From NCBI GenBank assembly GCA_037389465.1, contig JAZARR010000221.1, forward strand, positions 3,512,501 to 3,576,500: 64,000 nucleotides of DNA. The letters run 5' to 3'. Numbering within the stretch: the stretch's first letter is position 1; every line of letters starts with the position of its first letter. Shown piece by piece: positions 13,665 through 28,100 of the stretch. The stretch comes from Baylisascaris procyonis (Eukaryota > Nematoda > Chromadorea > Rhabditida > Ascarididae). The position numbers and the translations under genes were made by a program. The notes below the pieces were generated by a model. That model had not been told where the DNA came from, made no database searches, and was given only the letters and a program-made list of their open reading frames with translations.

Positions 13665-16600
13665 TCTCACATGAGATTTTTTATTCGCGGTGCCATATGA
13701 ATTCGAGAGTACCCCCCAATATCGACAGACCATGAGCATTTAAATAAATATAGCTGTCTAAAATTTTTCTATCACCACCATGGTCGTCTGATTTCTTTTT
13801 CTCGTTTAAAAATCCTGGACATGAGCTCAAATTATTCCGTCAGTTGTCATTATTGGCAAGCCATAGGCAAAACTGATGATATTCTCGCTGCAATGTTCAC
13901 TATTAAATATTTGCCTAACATAAGCAAATTTGTTAAAAAATTTTAAGACGTTTTAATCTTGTAAAATAAGTCGCTTCAACCGGCTATTTTTTCCTTTTAT
14001 TACCTGCATCGGCTTAAAGCAATCGTTCCAGAAACCGGGTGGTCCATAAAGAGGCGAGTTTATGAATAGTGCAATAAGCACTAACCGATAGGTATGAAAA
14101 AATGTCATTAATGCGACCGACCTGTGTTCCCACTAAGCACTCACAATTTACGACGTCTGGTTGTGTTTGTCAACATATACTAAATGAGCAGTTTAATTTC
14201 TTTTAGGCAATACACCGGTTGAATTCCTAAGAAATTTCAGATGACATCAAACATTTGAAACGGAAGGATGGGGAGACATTCCATAACTTCGAAATCCATA
14301 AGAAAGACATTCTCGACATGGACTGAGGAAGGGAACTCAACTTCCACACTTGCTTCTTAATAAGATGAATTCACGTTAAACCCTACTTGATCCTCCACTA
14401 TTTCCTATTTCATCCTTACACCTTCATAAAGTGGTCATCATAAATACCTACTATTGATGCTATAACAGACAAAGGTCAGAGCTTTGACAGTGGCAACGAC
14501 AACAAGAAATGATACGCAAAATTGAGAGCATGTCGAAACCGTTTGCAATGAGAAGCCGCAAAATTTTACTATTTGGATGTCTTTTGTTGATTATTTTTGA
14601 CCAATACAAGTGATGAGCTTTCCTCTCCCTCACCTTTCCCCTCAATAATATCACCAGATGGCTGTCAACATGAGAAAAATGAACCGAAGTTGAACATATG
14701 TTTCAACGATAACTACAGTGAACAATCGATCAGTGTGATAATGTGACTTGAAATTTCCACGCATCCACAATGTCATTCAACACGTCAATTATAAAACATG
14801 CTAGCAATCACTCACTTTTCGTCTAAGCAAAAGCATAAGGCTAATGTTATGTGCATATGACTCGACAAAGAGAAGCGCTTAGAGTCCACCGAAAAATGTT
14901 AATTTGCTACAATCATCTAACAATGTTTCCACCTTAATGAACAAACTCCAACTTGAAGACGAATCTAATTTTCCACAGTGTATAATAAAACACAAAAATA
15001 TTCGAGCACAGGTAAATATTAAACAAGCAGTATTAGTATATTTGGCACAAATGCAATAACATCTATGGAAACAAATTCAAAATTTAATACACTGAAACAA
15101 TCTTATAGTTTCACTCTAGCTCGATTTGCTTCAGTGGAATGGCGTTCATGATTACATAATGAGAGAAGGTAGCAACATTATAGTGCGGGCATAATATGAT
15201 ACCGCTACATATGTTCTGAGAGAGTGTTTCATCTTTCTTCGATAGAAGTCATAATACTCGTTCCCCTTACTTAAATTCGGCTTAGATGAATTCATGTTAT
15301 GGTTTAATTTTTTACCGATCACTAAATAGCACTTCTAGCTATAACAACGAACGCCCTAGGATAATAGCAAAACAAGTTCGTTAAATGCTGGTAAAAATTA
15401 ATATAAAACTGATAAGAACAGGTGAAAGCTAGCCTATAAAGACTGACAGTTGCATCCCAAAATTATACACCGAGGTAAAAAAATCCGTTACGTTTGGGAA
15501 GTTTGTCCACGTCTCCAAAACCTAAATCCAGAGATCAAAACTGCGAGGCTGATCAACCACATTTCAAAAACACAAGCGAGAACTTTTGATTCACGTTAGA
15601 AGAAAGTTTTTGTCTTCATTCGCTTAGGCAAAAAAAAAATCAGAACACAGAGTATTGGAGCTAAATAATTCACACAAATAATGCTGAAGATTCTGCTGTA
15701 AATTTTGATTTTTGGAAATAAGCTTTATCCCATTTATTATGATTGTTCTCGGTTGGATCTCACTTAAAATATGGGCCAACGGCTGCCAATCATTCATCAT
15801 TCACGTGGCTTTCCATTGCGTTACCTGGCGATTAACGTACCCATTATACGTGGCTGATCCAACTAGGAAAAATACTAGCCAGACTAGTAACTCGACACGC
15901 ATATGACTCACGTGCATACACAAACGCGCAATAGAAATATTAATAGGCAGGTAGACAGGTATGGTTCAAATCCATCGCTAAAACACCATCTATCAGCAGG
16001 TAGATAAAATCATGTGAGAGCGATTTTCGTTCGGAATGATTGCAAATTTCGCATGTTGATAGGTATCCTTTAGGAAGTATATGGAGAAGTGTGCCTATAG
16101 AGTTGGCTTTTGCATTCTGCTCATCTGGCATCATATCACTTGCACAACTTGACATCAAAAAATAAAATATGCAAAATGATGCTTTCGTATTTCAGCTAAT
16201 CCAGCTCCTCTATGAACAGATGACAAAAAATTCATTCACTCGCAAACCAACGATGTAAATTGAAAATCCGATCAATGCAAATGCATGCAAGTTTTTCAAA
16301 TATTTCTACTTTCATAACTCTTCCGGAAATCGATACAAAATGCGAAATATATTATGGAAGATATCCAGTGGTGAACATTACACCCACCAAATTTCAAAAC
16401 TACAACTTTAGTGTTTACTTAATTAAGACAACCAGATACATATATAACCTTAGTACACCGTTCAAAATTCGCACGATATCTGCAAAAACACTCAGCAAAA
16501 TGTTCCCAACAAAATGTAAAAATGTCCGACTATTCTTTCATTTATACATGACTTCCATCCCCTTCGCCTAGATAAAAAACAGCAATGAACAGAAGCACGT

Positions 16601-18629
16601 ATTGCCGAATACCACATTCACATAAACAGCGATGCGTCGACGAGCCATTGCCAACCACTGAAGGGCGACGCTCGGCGGCTCTTTAATTAATACCCAAAAT
16701 GGCCTTGGGGATGCAATTCTCTATGCATAAGGTAATCCGCACGACACATCGATATTCCCAATTCTCATCCATTACACTCCATCTATCATCCTCCATCAAA
16801 ACTATAATAATGTCGATAGGTCAAATTACTAATACACGAAAATCGTTCTTCGAGAATTTGAACACCATTCAAATGAGCGGTTAAATATGATAGCCAACAG
16901 ATAAAATTGCTTTGGAATATACCTTTTGAATAATTTTTTTCTTATAAAATACTTCTGATCAATAATTTTCGAAAACTCATTTTCAATATCTGCAGCAATT
17001 CTTAGAACATGACATTACAAATGCAACGAATTCGATAAAGTGGACTTTTAAATATAATAATACCATTACAACTTTGAGATGAAGACCTCTAACTAAGCGG
17101 AAGACTTCGATAAATTGAATGTAAATAATAACTTCTAACTCCAGTCGGTAATCTGTCAGGGGAACAAAGACGTTAGGGGTTTGAACCTTATTTCTGAACA
17201 AAGTTCTCATCTACTATTACGTTTTCATTCATCATCACATGTGGAGGAGAATAATAAATTCAACAATTAAAGAATAAAACCTAGAGGATGGAATCTTTTA
17301 TAAAACTGTGAAAATTTAATACTTGTAATTAAATTTATTTGTTATTTTCATCTCTTGATGGGTAAATAAATATTATAAGAAAAAGAACAAATATCTTCGC
17401 AAATGAAAAAAAGGGCTGATACGATGATACAGTGAAGAGCAAATGAGAGAATGGATGAGAATTCAAACCAAAGAAAGCATAGCGGAATTAAACAACAACC
17501 GGTTTCATATCAGGTCAACTGGCATATTTCTTACAAAAAGTTGTCGACGAAATAAAGATTGGTGGAGGAGGAGAAGGTGGGGAATGAGTGATCAAGGAGA
17601 GGGGGAGTGAAGGACATTGCGAAAGAGGGAATACGTCAAACTAGCCGAACACATTTCACATCGAATTAATGTCATAACCTATGAAACCACAAATCTTTTA
17701 TGGCATAAGAAATATACTTCGATCTATGTAGAATAAGAACATCAATATTGATTATGATTACCTGTAATGTTCCATTGATGAACGCTACAAAACGAGATTT
17801 GACTGATCGATACATCAAGTGGAAATGTCTTTTTAAAATGCATTTTCGAAATGAACTCATTACCAGATATTTTATGAATGAATTGGTATTAATCAGTGGT
17901 ATTAAAAGTTAGTTTCCAGTGATCTCCTATCCGAATCAGAATATTCAAATAAAAGATAGAACTGCGAATTTATATATTCAATATTTCGGTCGAAAGAAAC
18001 CGCTAGATTACAAAAAAAAAAAAAAAAAAAGATAGAAAAAATATTGGATGACCTTCAGTACACGCACGCCGTTCATGCAATCGCTGCAAACATTCGAATT
18101 GCATGGCCACAGTTCTTTTGGAATGCAATAGAACGAACGCTTCAATACAGCCGCGCTTTTTTTACTTCTAAATAAGGAAGGGCAGTGGTTTTTGTTCTGA
18201 GTTCCGTTTATTTAGAGCAAAATGTGGAGAAGCAGAAATGAGGCTTATATGAAAATATTCTCAAAAACTGAATTATGCATGCGCAAAAATGGTTTATTCG
18301 GACATACACAGACCACTGTGTACAAGTTTTATACATTATAAGGAAATTTCTAATTATAAATCACGACGTCCATAGAAGATACCAGCATAATAACGGAATC
18401 TCTCTGAAGATCGCTCTTTGATTACAAAAAAGAGAGAGAGGTTTTGCTGTGTAGAATATGCATAATTTCTCTCTCATTAAGAGCTCTTAGCAGTGAAGTG
18501 AGAGGACAGAAGGGTGAAGTTAAATAAGATAGCCTCGGTGCAAGAACATGTAATCTACGATAATACTGCCGCGCCTGTGTTTCCAAGGACCAATTATTTA
18601 TGCACGGAATAGGAATTCAACTGGTTTAT

Positions 18630-18630
<1 letters not shown>
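13665..18630. other. AT-rich non-coding DNA, no supported gene
   Basis: No recognisable exons. A purine-rich stretch lies at about 17562-17612 and a run of 19 A at 18012-18030. A box-B-like GGTTCAAATCC at about 15963 has no tRNA around it. Confidence 0.4.
18012..18030 (+). repeat. Poly-A run of 19
   Basis: Uninterrupted A homopolymer. It is not followed or preceded by recognisable retroposed sequence, so it is treated as a simple repeat. Confidence 0.8.

Positions 18631-18631
<1 letters not shown>

Positions 18632-18724
<93 letters not shown>
18632..18724. repeat. (TA)n array, about 46 units
   Basis: Ninety-three bases of TA. The right flank ATATAGTCGTATG closely matches the right flank of the array at 13.6 kb. 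The left flank TTTATCCA also shares TATCCA with that array. Confidence 0.95.
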
Positions 18725-18727
<3 letters not shown>

Positions 18728-18739
18728 GTATGAAATATG

Positions 18740-21700
18740 TGCGTAAATTTCGCAGACTCTCCGGCTAGAATGATTGACTGCTATAGTGCAAAAGAAGAGA
18801 CTGACGTTGAAAAAGCTTCCTTTTTTATGTGAGCCATGGGAATAGTTTCTTCCATGTGTGTATCGTAGAATCACCTCAACGATTTCTTTAGAAGCTTTTC
18901 TTTGAATATTCAATTTCTCATCGGTTTATTCGTATCAATAAATCCCAGAATAATATCTGTTGTCTACATGTGGATATACAAAACGCAATGAGGAAACGAT
19001 TTAAAAACCTGAAATTAATGAAGGAATAAAAAAGAAAGAATGAGATTCTTGAGATGTATAAGCGAAATCGATTTAAAGCGACATAGAATATTATCAACAG
19101 AGGTTTATGAATAAGTTGCGGCATGAAAGATATGTGGACATCCAAATGGGAGAAAATTCTCTAAAAATTGAGATTGAGTGCAAATAACATTTTTTACACT
19201 TCAATTTCATAGAAATTTATGTTAAACATGAGTGTCAAATTTATTGCACACTCAATACACAATATTATAGCAGCGTTAAGAAAAAAGTGAAGAAGAGATG
19301 TTCTCTTCTGTAACCAGATCTGAGAAGTGTTCCGCTGCTGAATGTATGAAATGAAAAACGAATAAGCAAAACTGGTATATGACGACGGTCACAGATTTTG
19401 ATATTCATGATGGTAATGTGCTCTTACTGAACAATATAGTCACATTGGATTATTTTTTAAATATAAAAAAAAGGATGAAGTACCACATCAGTGAATTAGA
19501 TGCTTTAGGACCAGCGCAATGGTGATTCTAAATCACTGAACGATAATAGGTGAGAAACCTTTGAAGATAAAAAAGATAAGGTGATGGAGGAAGCGTGTGC
19601 AGGTTAAACAGAAGAACCGCAAAAATCAGAAAATCTTCGAATATCGTCATCATGACCCAAAATATCATCGAGCTTCCCTCTATACACATCTTCCTGCTGA
19701 TTCAAGAAACTTTCGTGAATGTTTACGAAAACTGACACAACATAAACAAAGTGAAGTGAAATGCGAATATAAATCTAAAACTTATGGTCGCTAAAGTGTT
19801 CAATAAACACATAATTTCCAGTGAATATTCTATCAGTCCTCGTTCTCTCTATCTCTTGCGCCTGCCCAATAAAACAGATCGATGACAGCTAAAGAAAATT
19901 GAGTATTCGAAGGCAAATGATAGATAACATCGAGCAAAGACCAGTAGCGCAAATCGAAACGACATTAAAGCTGTAACGCTCACATAGCAAGAGCATTACG
20001 TCACAACAAGAACGCGTTAAATGAACGAAACGTTTGCAGTGTTCCCTCGAGAAATGCAACCACTAACCGATTCTATCGCAATATTTCCAACAAAACAACA
20101 AACGCTCGAAAATGGACTGCCCCTTTATTTGGCAGCATTATTCGTGATGCACAATGAAGTTTTCCTCAACTATTGGGAATTAAATCCTTGTGAGATAATC
20201 GGCGAATGAACCTCTTATTCATTAGCCCACATGAATTTCGAGTAGCATTTCCATATTCTTTTGCAATATTTTTACGAAAGTAGATTGCAGCGATGCAATG
20301 TCGCCATGTTTCTATCCATAAGTGCACCTGTTGCATCTGTCTGTTCGTCTAATGCTTTCAATTCAAAGCAAAAGTGAGTTACAGCGATGAAGTCGGATGG
20401 TTGAAATATAGACTCTTAGATGATATTTGAGTTCAATTTAGTCTCGATATCATACTGCTTCAAGAGTTATAGGAGGCTATGTGCCGTTCTGAAGAGAGGA
20501 TGAGATTTATGAAAGCATTGAGCAACTGGTTATATAGAGAAACGTGCTCAGATTGCCTTAGATATTTCACAATAGTTTTGAAGTGTCTAACGTGAACCAT
20601 GGAATTGGAAAAATGCATTTGAGGTCCTTTGTCAGGCGCGCTTTTCCACCTCTCTCGAAAAGACTTAATGCTTTAGCAATGTTTTCTGGAAACACTGTTC
20701 AAAAACCTAAAGGAAAAACATCGCACTAATAATTCATTATGATCCAGAAGGCAAACCAATACTGAATGATATGTAAGCAAGGAGAATAAAACATACAGTG
20801 TTGTTGCCTGGTTTTAACCCTTTCTCTGGTCTATATGGAATATACGAATATAAAACTCTAAAGAGTCTTTCCAAATTACTCGTAAGATTCGTCACATTTA
20901 GAGAATCAACCATTATAGAGTTGAAGTATTATATGATCAAAAACTTTGCGGAAGTTATAATGCAAGAACCGAGACTTCCTCTCACAGCATCCGACTGCAA
21001 ATTAAAGCAGTCATGATAACTTTAAATTCATTAAATTCCACTACGTCCAATAAAGACAATGTTCGAATTAATCGTTTGGAAAGATTACTCATTCAGTACC
21101 ATAAAGATACATCACCAGCCTCTTTGAAGAAAATGAATGAGGAAATCGTTTCCAGAATGAAATGACTTTCGGAAAACGATTGTTCTTATTATTTAGAAGA
21201 GAATGAGAATGTAATTTTTGATTGCATATGTTTTCAATTAGAAACCATAGTGAGAGTATTAATAAAATGACAGATTATGATGAATGAAAGCGACATAGAA
21301 TCTCTATTCGGTGATCGACAATTCCCATCTAAATTTGCGATGTAAAAAGATCATTTTTAAATTACAACTGAGTGGAATAGAACAAAAATTTTGAACCAAT
21401 ATGTAAAGTCACCTAAGTTGATGTAATACTTCCATAAATATCTGAGATATAGTTTAAGATACAAATGGGACGGCGGAAAGGATCCACAGAATTATCTAAG
21501 ATAGCGATGGTTTTTCGTTGAGAAGGACATTGGAGAAGGAAGTAGCAATGTTTTTCGTGGAATGTGACGCTAACTCATAACAAACAGCTGACACTAAGTT
21601 TACGATAAAGCTGAAAATACTACAGATGCATTTTAGTGAAATATTGCGGTCTTTGTTTCAAGACACCATGGCACTAAAAGTTCGACGTTAAGTTCGTCGA

Positions 21701-22145
21701 CTTTGTAAAGCTGTAAAAGTTGAAGAAAAACTCTGAACATTCAATGCTTTCAACTCCGTGTGGCACAGAAGTTGTACAGCAAATGTGCATACGACCATCA
21801 TTAAGTGGTCATCATATGTGTAGTCCTGAATGACAACAAAAAACGCTCAGAGACCAAAAGAATAATAGTGATTTCAGAAAAGTCTCTCAAAAAACTTTGA
21901 ATCAAAGTTTTTTAACGAACAATTTTCTATAATAGTCGATGTGTAAAATTTGGCGAAATTCGTCTATATGTGAAATGCTTCGCTGAAATTCCACAGTATC
22001 CCTAGGCGCTGGAGTCGGAACTCCATTTTAGGCGCAAAAATAAACCTAAATTAGATTCCGTTGAATTCTATAGATGATCATCTAATAAAGTTCCTTTTAT
22101 TGGAAATCTCATAAATTCTCAAGTTTCCTGCATTAAAGCTCTAAA
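18740..22145. other. AT-rich non-coding DNA, no supported gene
   Basis: Nothing beyond short chance frames. A short near-palindrome built on GTTCGACG/CGTCGAC lies at about 21678-21700. Confidence 0.4.
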
Positions 22146-22146
22146 T

Positions 22147-22176
22147 AAAACGACGACGCCGACGACGACGACAACA
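22147..22176 (+). repeat. Imperfect (ACG)n trinucleotide repeat
   Basis: About ten ACG/ACA-type triplets in AT-rich DNA. No open reading frame of useful length passes through it, so a coding poly-Asp or poly-Thr tract is not supported. Confidence 0.7.
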
Positions 22177-22179
22177 ACT

Positions 22180-25100
22180 GCTTCGTAATTTAGTGCTGGG
22201 ATTCATATCATATTTCATACCACTATGCCAAAATATAGCACTTCTTTCACTCCCTTCCCGATTGGGACGTCATATAACACACCGCCATTAGGTGGATACT
22301 ATTTTATGTTGCTCGATTATGTAAAGTTTATTTTGTATCATACTATTTGCTTGTGAAATATTTGAGTGAAAAATAGGACAATAAAATTCTAGATACTCGA
22401 GATGCTTTGTTTTTTTTTAAATTTTTGATTGCTAGACTTCTCGTGAACATAATAAATAAGTAACTGCAGAAATGTCACCATACACGATTTACAAACAAGG
22501 CATCAACAACATCACCCGTAAGTCTCATCTATTGTTTGCAAAACTTCTTATCTAAGCTGTTTCATCTTCATCCGAAGACCGCTTTGTTGAAGAGAATTTA
22601 GTGCTAGATTATTGTGGAGAAGGGAGGGAAGGGATGGGGGAAGGGAGAGGAATCAATGTTGGGAGGAAGGTCAGTAGTGATGATATATTAGCAGATGGTG
22701 CACATATGCCAAAGAGAGATTGTCCACTGATGAAAGAAAGAAAGAAGCGTTTAGTGCGGCGCTTTTTCGCATAAATCTTGCGCGATTGATCATAGGTGGC
22801 AGACGGGTTGCAGGTTTTTGCGCACCACTCCTCCCATCTGCAAACGATTTCCCATCTCAGCCACACCCGGTTGCACTCATCTCCCAACAACAACGTTCAG
22901 TGCTCAACGAAACAACTCCTCATGCCAAACAAAAACAATAACAACTGCATCGATACCGCTCATAGGAATATATATGCAGAGTGGTCTGTATCCGGCTGGT
23001 CACTTCCTCCCACGGTCCTACTTTCTGTTTCAGTGCTTTAAAATAGCATTTTTGCTTTCAAAGACTCTTCAGCGCATCATGCAAAAGACAATGCTAATAA
23101 TGCATTAGAACTTTTTTTTTTTGACTTTAAAATATAGATGCAGTTACTATTTGCTCATTTTGTGTCATTTCAGTTTATATGTCTATGAGGTAAATCTTCA
23201 ACCACTTTATGTATTTTAAAAGAGAATTCTTTCGTTAAATTGAGAAAAATTCTTTTAGCTGGATAGATTTGATTTCAGATAAAGCATTTTTTATACGTTA
23301 AGTTATTGTCTGTCAAAGAATTTCTATGTTATATATATATTTTTTTCAAATTACTCTGAATTTATTCGGTTTTATTATTTGATAAATGATATCTGAAGAA
23401 ACAAACATCCAGAACATGTGTGGAATAAAAATAAAAACAAAAGTGAATTTATGCAATGTGAATATTGTTTTATATAATGGACAAAGTTGTTGCCAACGAG
23501 AAAAGATAGGTGGTCAGTTACGGTACCCGCTAGAAAAGGGACAGTTTAGAACAATCACCCGTTCCCCATCCCTTCTCTGCCTCACAATAGCTCGACACAT
23601 GAAAGTTTTAAAATTCCCGAAAAATACACTCTTGGTCCTTTCGCAAGCGTTGTTAGAAAAATCTTTTCGTCAAAATTTCTAACGTCGTTGATCCAGCATC
23701 CTCCCTTTTCCCTCCCTACCCCTCCCCCAACAAATTGCGACGTGCTCTATTTGAGGATTCTTCATTCATCAGTTCTATCCTGTTGGGAAAACCAAAATGC
23801 TATAGTTAGGCATGTTGACCCCAAATCAAGACGCTATAACAATAATGAACAAACCAGTCGGCTGGTAGGAAGTACAGCAGTAGGAATACACGGCCAGCTG
23901 AGAAGTTAGAAGAGAACCAAAAGAGGACAGTCGCTCGTCAACGAAGTTTTGTTCGACTAATTGGTGATTGCGTTCAGCAAAACTTTCTGCCGTGATTCGA
24001 TTGGTTTTGTTCGCAACGTTTTTTCTAGTTTCTCTATTTGCGATGCGGACGATGAACAAGAGGGTAGGTAGGTTGAGCTCGAGATCAGTTGCATTCGGTT
24101 GCGCAAAATGGTCGTGACGTGCGACAAAAGACACACAATGATTGGTCAAACCTCAGTGTGATGACTAATTTTCCTGACGTCACATTGCTAGACTAGTGTC
24201 AGCCACTGAGCTGCCGCACTGTTTCCCAGACGTGAAGACGTGATGCAGCAAACTTAAAGACAACCGGAACTTAAAGAGAAACTTAAACTTAAAACTTAAG
24301 CTTGCGTCTACTGATGCCATGATTTCCTATGTATCGAGGCCACAAATTATTTGTCTTGATAACATCGGACGCATCGATAAAAACAATTTCCCTGACACCT
24401 TCGAATGTTAGTCATGCAAACTTAGCAATTTCATTCATTTATTCTTCAACTTACGCATGCTTGTAGCAGATTGCAGCCGTTATTTTGCAATATTCTCATG
24501 CACTTTTGCAACGAAATTTTTGCAAAACGACGACTTTATATGTGCACATATTACTTGCTGTAGTTATGCAAGCATGACTAGCATAGCTTCAAAACACGAA
24601 CCATCTGATGCACTCATGTAATTCAATTCGGAATAATTCGGTCTCAGACTGATATTTGATTAGAAATTTCATTGCACTTAATCATCTTCTAGGTGATTCT
24701 CGACGATATATAATGCATTAAAATTCGAGTAGCAAATTCATTCTAGTGTTAATGTAACGAGGCCAGAAAATGATTTTTTATTCCCTAGGATTTATAGACG
24801 AATAACCACTATGTCATGACTTTGCCCTTATAAATGCGCATCCATTTTAAATCAGCTGATCTTTTAGCATATTTTTGTGAACTATTTATTTACCTAGTTA
24901 GTCAGTTCCCCACTTTATTAGAATTTATAGCCGATGAAAGAGAAACTTGTGAAAAAATATCACAGCACATTGCAGCAAACGATAACAGTGACCTTGAAGA
25001 GGTGGCAAGTTTAGGAGAAAAAAGTTTTTTTCTTTAAATCGCCAAAAAAGAAAACTATTTCGACTACTTCCGCTAAAAGAACTCAGGTGGTCGGAAGTCA

Positions 25101-28100
25101 TCAGTCATCCTCTTAATACATCATTCATCAACGATGGCCTTCTCACCGTTCCGCTTCGCTAAATTTAGGCAACTCTTTTTTCCATCATCAAAAGTTATAT
25201 TCCTCTGTGAAATGCAATGCTTAGCTCATTGTATCCACCTCAAAACAACAAATTTTTAATGGATTCTTTTAAAAAACCTCCTACAGATCGCTAAATATTT
25301 TATACATTATCGCTTTGTATGACTAATAATGTTCAGAGCAATTAATTCTACACAAACGCATTGCACTCATAAAAATAAAGCCCGTAAAAAATCGCCTATT
25401 TAGAAAAATTGAAATGCAATCTTATTATGCTTGCACTAAAAATTCCTCATATTTTTCTCTGCACTGTCACTATCCAATTCACATTCCACTGTTTAAAATG
25501 CAAACGAATAAGATGAACCAACTTAAATACGGAAATACATCATTTATAGACTAATGAAATTGTGTTTCGAAATGCAAAACTCAACTACAATAGTTCAATA
25601 TATTTCTATGCATCTTCATAGAAAAACAACAATGGCACAGTCAAATATTGAGATTTCTAGGGGAAAAAAATGTATGAGTAGGATGCACACAATAGATAAA
25701 AAGAAAGGACGAAGGGCACAACAGAAGCACAGATGAGGAAGGTCGCAATTTGAAATTTCTTTGTCATACTCGAATACTGTCGTCATCCTCATCTCAGCTA
25801 AAAACACATCGATTTGCAAAACAATAAATAATAAATTTTGATCGATGCGTCGTTGTCATAAAGAAATACCAGAACTCTCAATTTTACTTTTGACCCCTGA
25901 ATCAGCGCAGCAAGTCATGAGGACTGATTACGATGGTATTAATGATAACAATGATAGCAACACTTGAGGCATTGCCTATCAACAGAAAAGCTATGCAGCA
26001 TGTAGCATATTGATTAACGTCTCATAGATTTTATTCTCTTCAATAAAACGACAGCAATGATGCCCGATAATCATGTGATTAACTCGTCAAGCCAACTTAC
26101 ATTTAAAACTATGTTTGGCAAGGTAGACAATTCCTCGAATATATTCACTATGCTAATTTTCATGTAACTCTCGCCGCATGCTGATATTTTTGGCTGTAAA
26201 TAGGTTAGTTTCTGGGCTGAGCGGCATTGATATCCGAGAGTGCCACAAATAAATGTCATTAATTATATATATCATATTCCCTCTAGCTCCTCCTCAGAGT
26301 TCAGTCACCTTACCAAACACTGCGATCATGTGTGCCCAAGAACAGCAAAGAAATTTTTACAACAAGTCAAATGCTCACTGAAAAAGCTTTTCGTGGACGC
26401 TTATTCACAAAAATTTAGGGCAGAAAAAAATTGTGAAAGAATATGGCCCCCACAGCACAGGTTTTATTTTAGGTGCAGATATATGTCGGAAATGGATGAT
26501 TTATTAATAGGCACCGAAGGAAAGACTAAAGAAGGGAAAGATAGAAAACTAAGGGAGTTTCATTTCTTCGGAGGAGCGATTTAGTGGACATGTGGGCTGT
26601 TTACTTTGGCCAAAAAAGAATGGTAATAATCATTGATTGAGAAACGACTATGAGTGTTTTCTCTCAAACTTTATGTTTCAGTAGTCAATTGGAAGGTACT
26701 TTAAAATTTGAAAGAATGAAATTCGTTGCTGATTTTTTTGAACCAACGAAATTAGATAATAAACTTCTTTTTAATATTAATAAGTATTAATAAGAATAAA
26801 AATAATAAAAAGAAAAATGTGATCTTTTTTTTGCTAACATTAATTGAACTGCTTCAATAATGGAAAGCTACGAAGTATGGGCATTTCTTTATGAAAGGAA
26901 ACGATGAATATTTTAATCATTCTTAGCGAAATTTATTTAATACACTCATTAATTATAACTTCATCATATGATGAGTAATAAATATGTCCTAAAATAAGCA
27001 TCAATCGAACAATGAAAAAATTCGATGTTTATGATTCACTAATTTCTTTTAGAATAAACCGGCTCAGCAAATTTCATCCGTCTATTATTGGGAAATTAAC
27101 ATCCCGTTAAAACAGCAAAAAGAAAATGTTGCAGCAATTATTCAAGAGAGCGCATTTAGACTACAAGAGGGAAGCACCGGAAGTGAATAATTATAGAACG
27201 TTCTATAATGCACACAAATAAGAGAAAGTTTGAGAGGCTACTTATGATAAGAGCTACTTGTACTTATATAAAAAGCAACTTGTCTAAAGTTTATTTTACA
27301 AGTTTTTTGTGCGTTGAGAATGAAGAGATGAAAAATGAAAATGAGAGCATATGAATGATTTCGTGTACACCTATTCATATAAAGGATTCGTTGTTTAAGT
27401 GGTTTGTGGCGGAAATTTGTTGAGAAGAAAAGATGAAGAATGACAAAACTTCCATAGAAATGATGCAAATGTGTGCCTAATTCGCGTTGAAAATATTCCT
27501 CAGCCGACTGGCACCAAGTGGAACGCATTCAAATATGCTTTTCAAGTTGAACGCTTTTGCAGAAATTCTTTCGAAGATTTAAGTAATAGTTTCAAAAGTA
27601 ATTTATGCTTATTTGGTTAAAACAGTTCGTTGAGTTTAATCCTTGAGCAGTTCATTTCCCAATGATATCCCCATGGAGATGGGTAGAGTTTTGGAGAATA
27701 GAAACTAATATGTTTTTTAAACGATATTTCAAGCCTTAAGAAGGATGAACGAAAAAAATGATTTTCAAGTTGAAAAAATCTTTAAGATCAATATTGGTCC
27801 ATTGCACTTTCCAATAAAATGTGATTGCATGTTTTGCAGGTAAATAGGCGCACCTGACCTTCGCTACACAAATAGAAAATAATCTCAATCATCGAAAAAA
27901 GACTCATTACGAGCTAAAGGACTCTATGGAACTTCAAGTAATACGAGAGAAAAAGGTTTTATATAAAATATGAGTGAAAGTTTAACTAACTGTAATATTG
28001 GAAAAAAGCGCTCAATTTAATTTGGGAAAGCGGGCACAATTAGAGGTAGATAAATTGGCTACAACAACACTTCGAATTTATGCAAACTGCTTTTGGAAAG

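Noticed and set aside
13502..13735. Open frames made of alternating Tyr/Ile through the (TA)n arrays
   Set aside because: TA repeats lack stops in two frames; these are translation artefacts.
15960..15975. GGTTCAAATCC, tRNA B-box-like; a similar site on the minus strand near 17176
   Set aside because: No A box, anticodon arm or acceptor stem can be formed around either.
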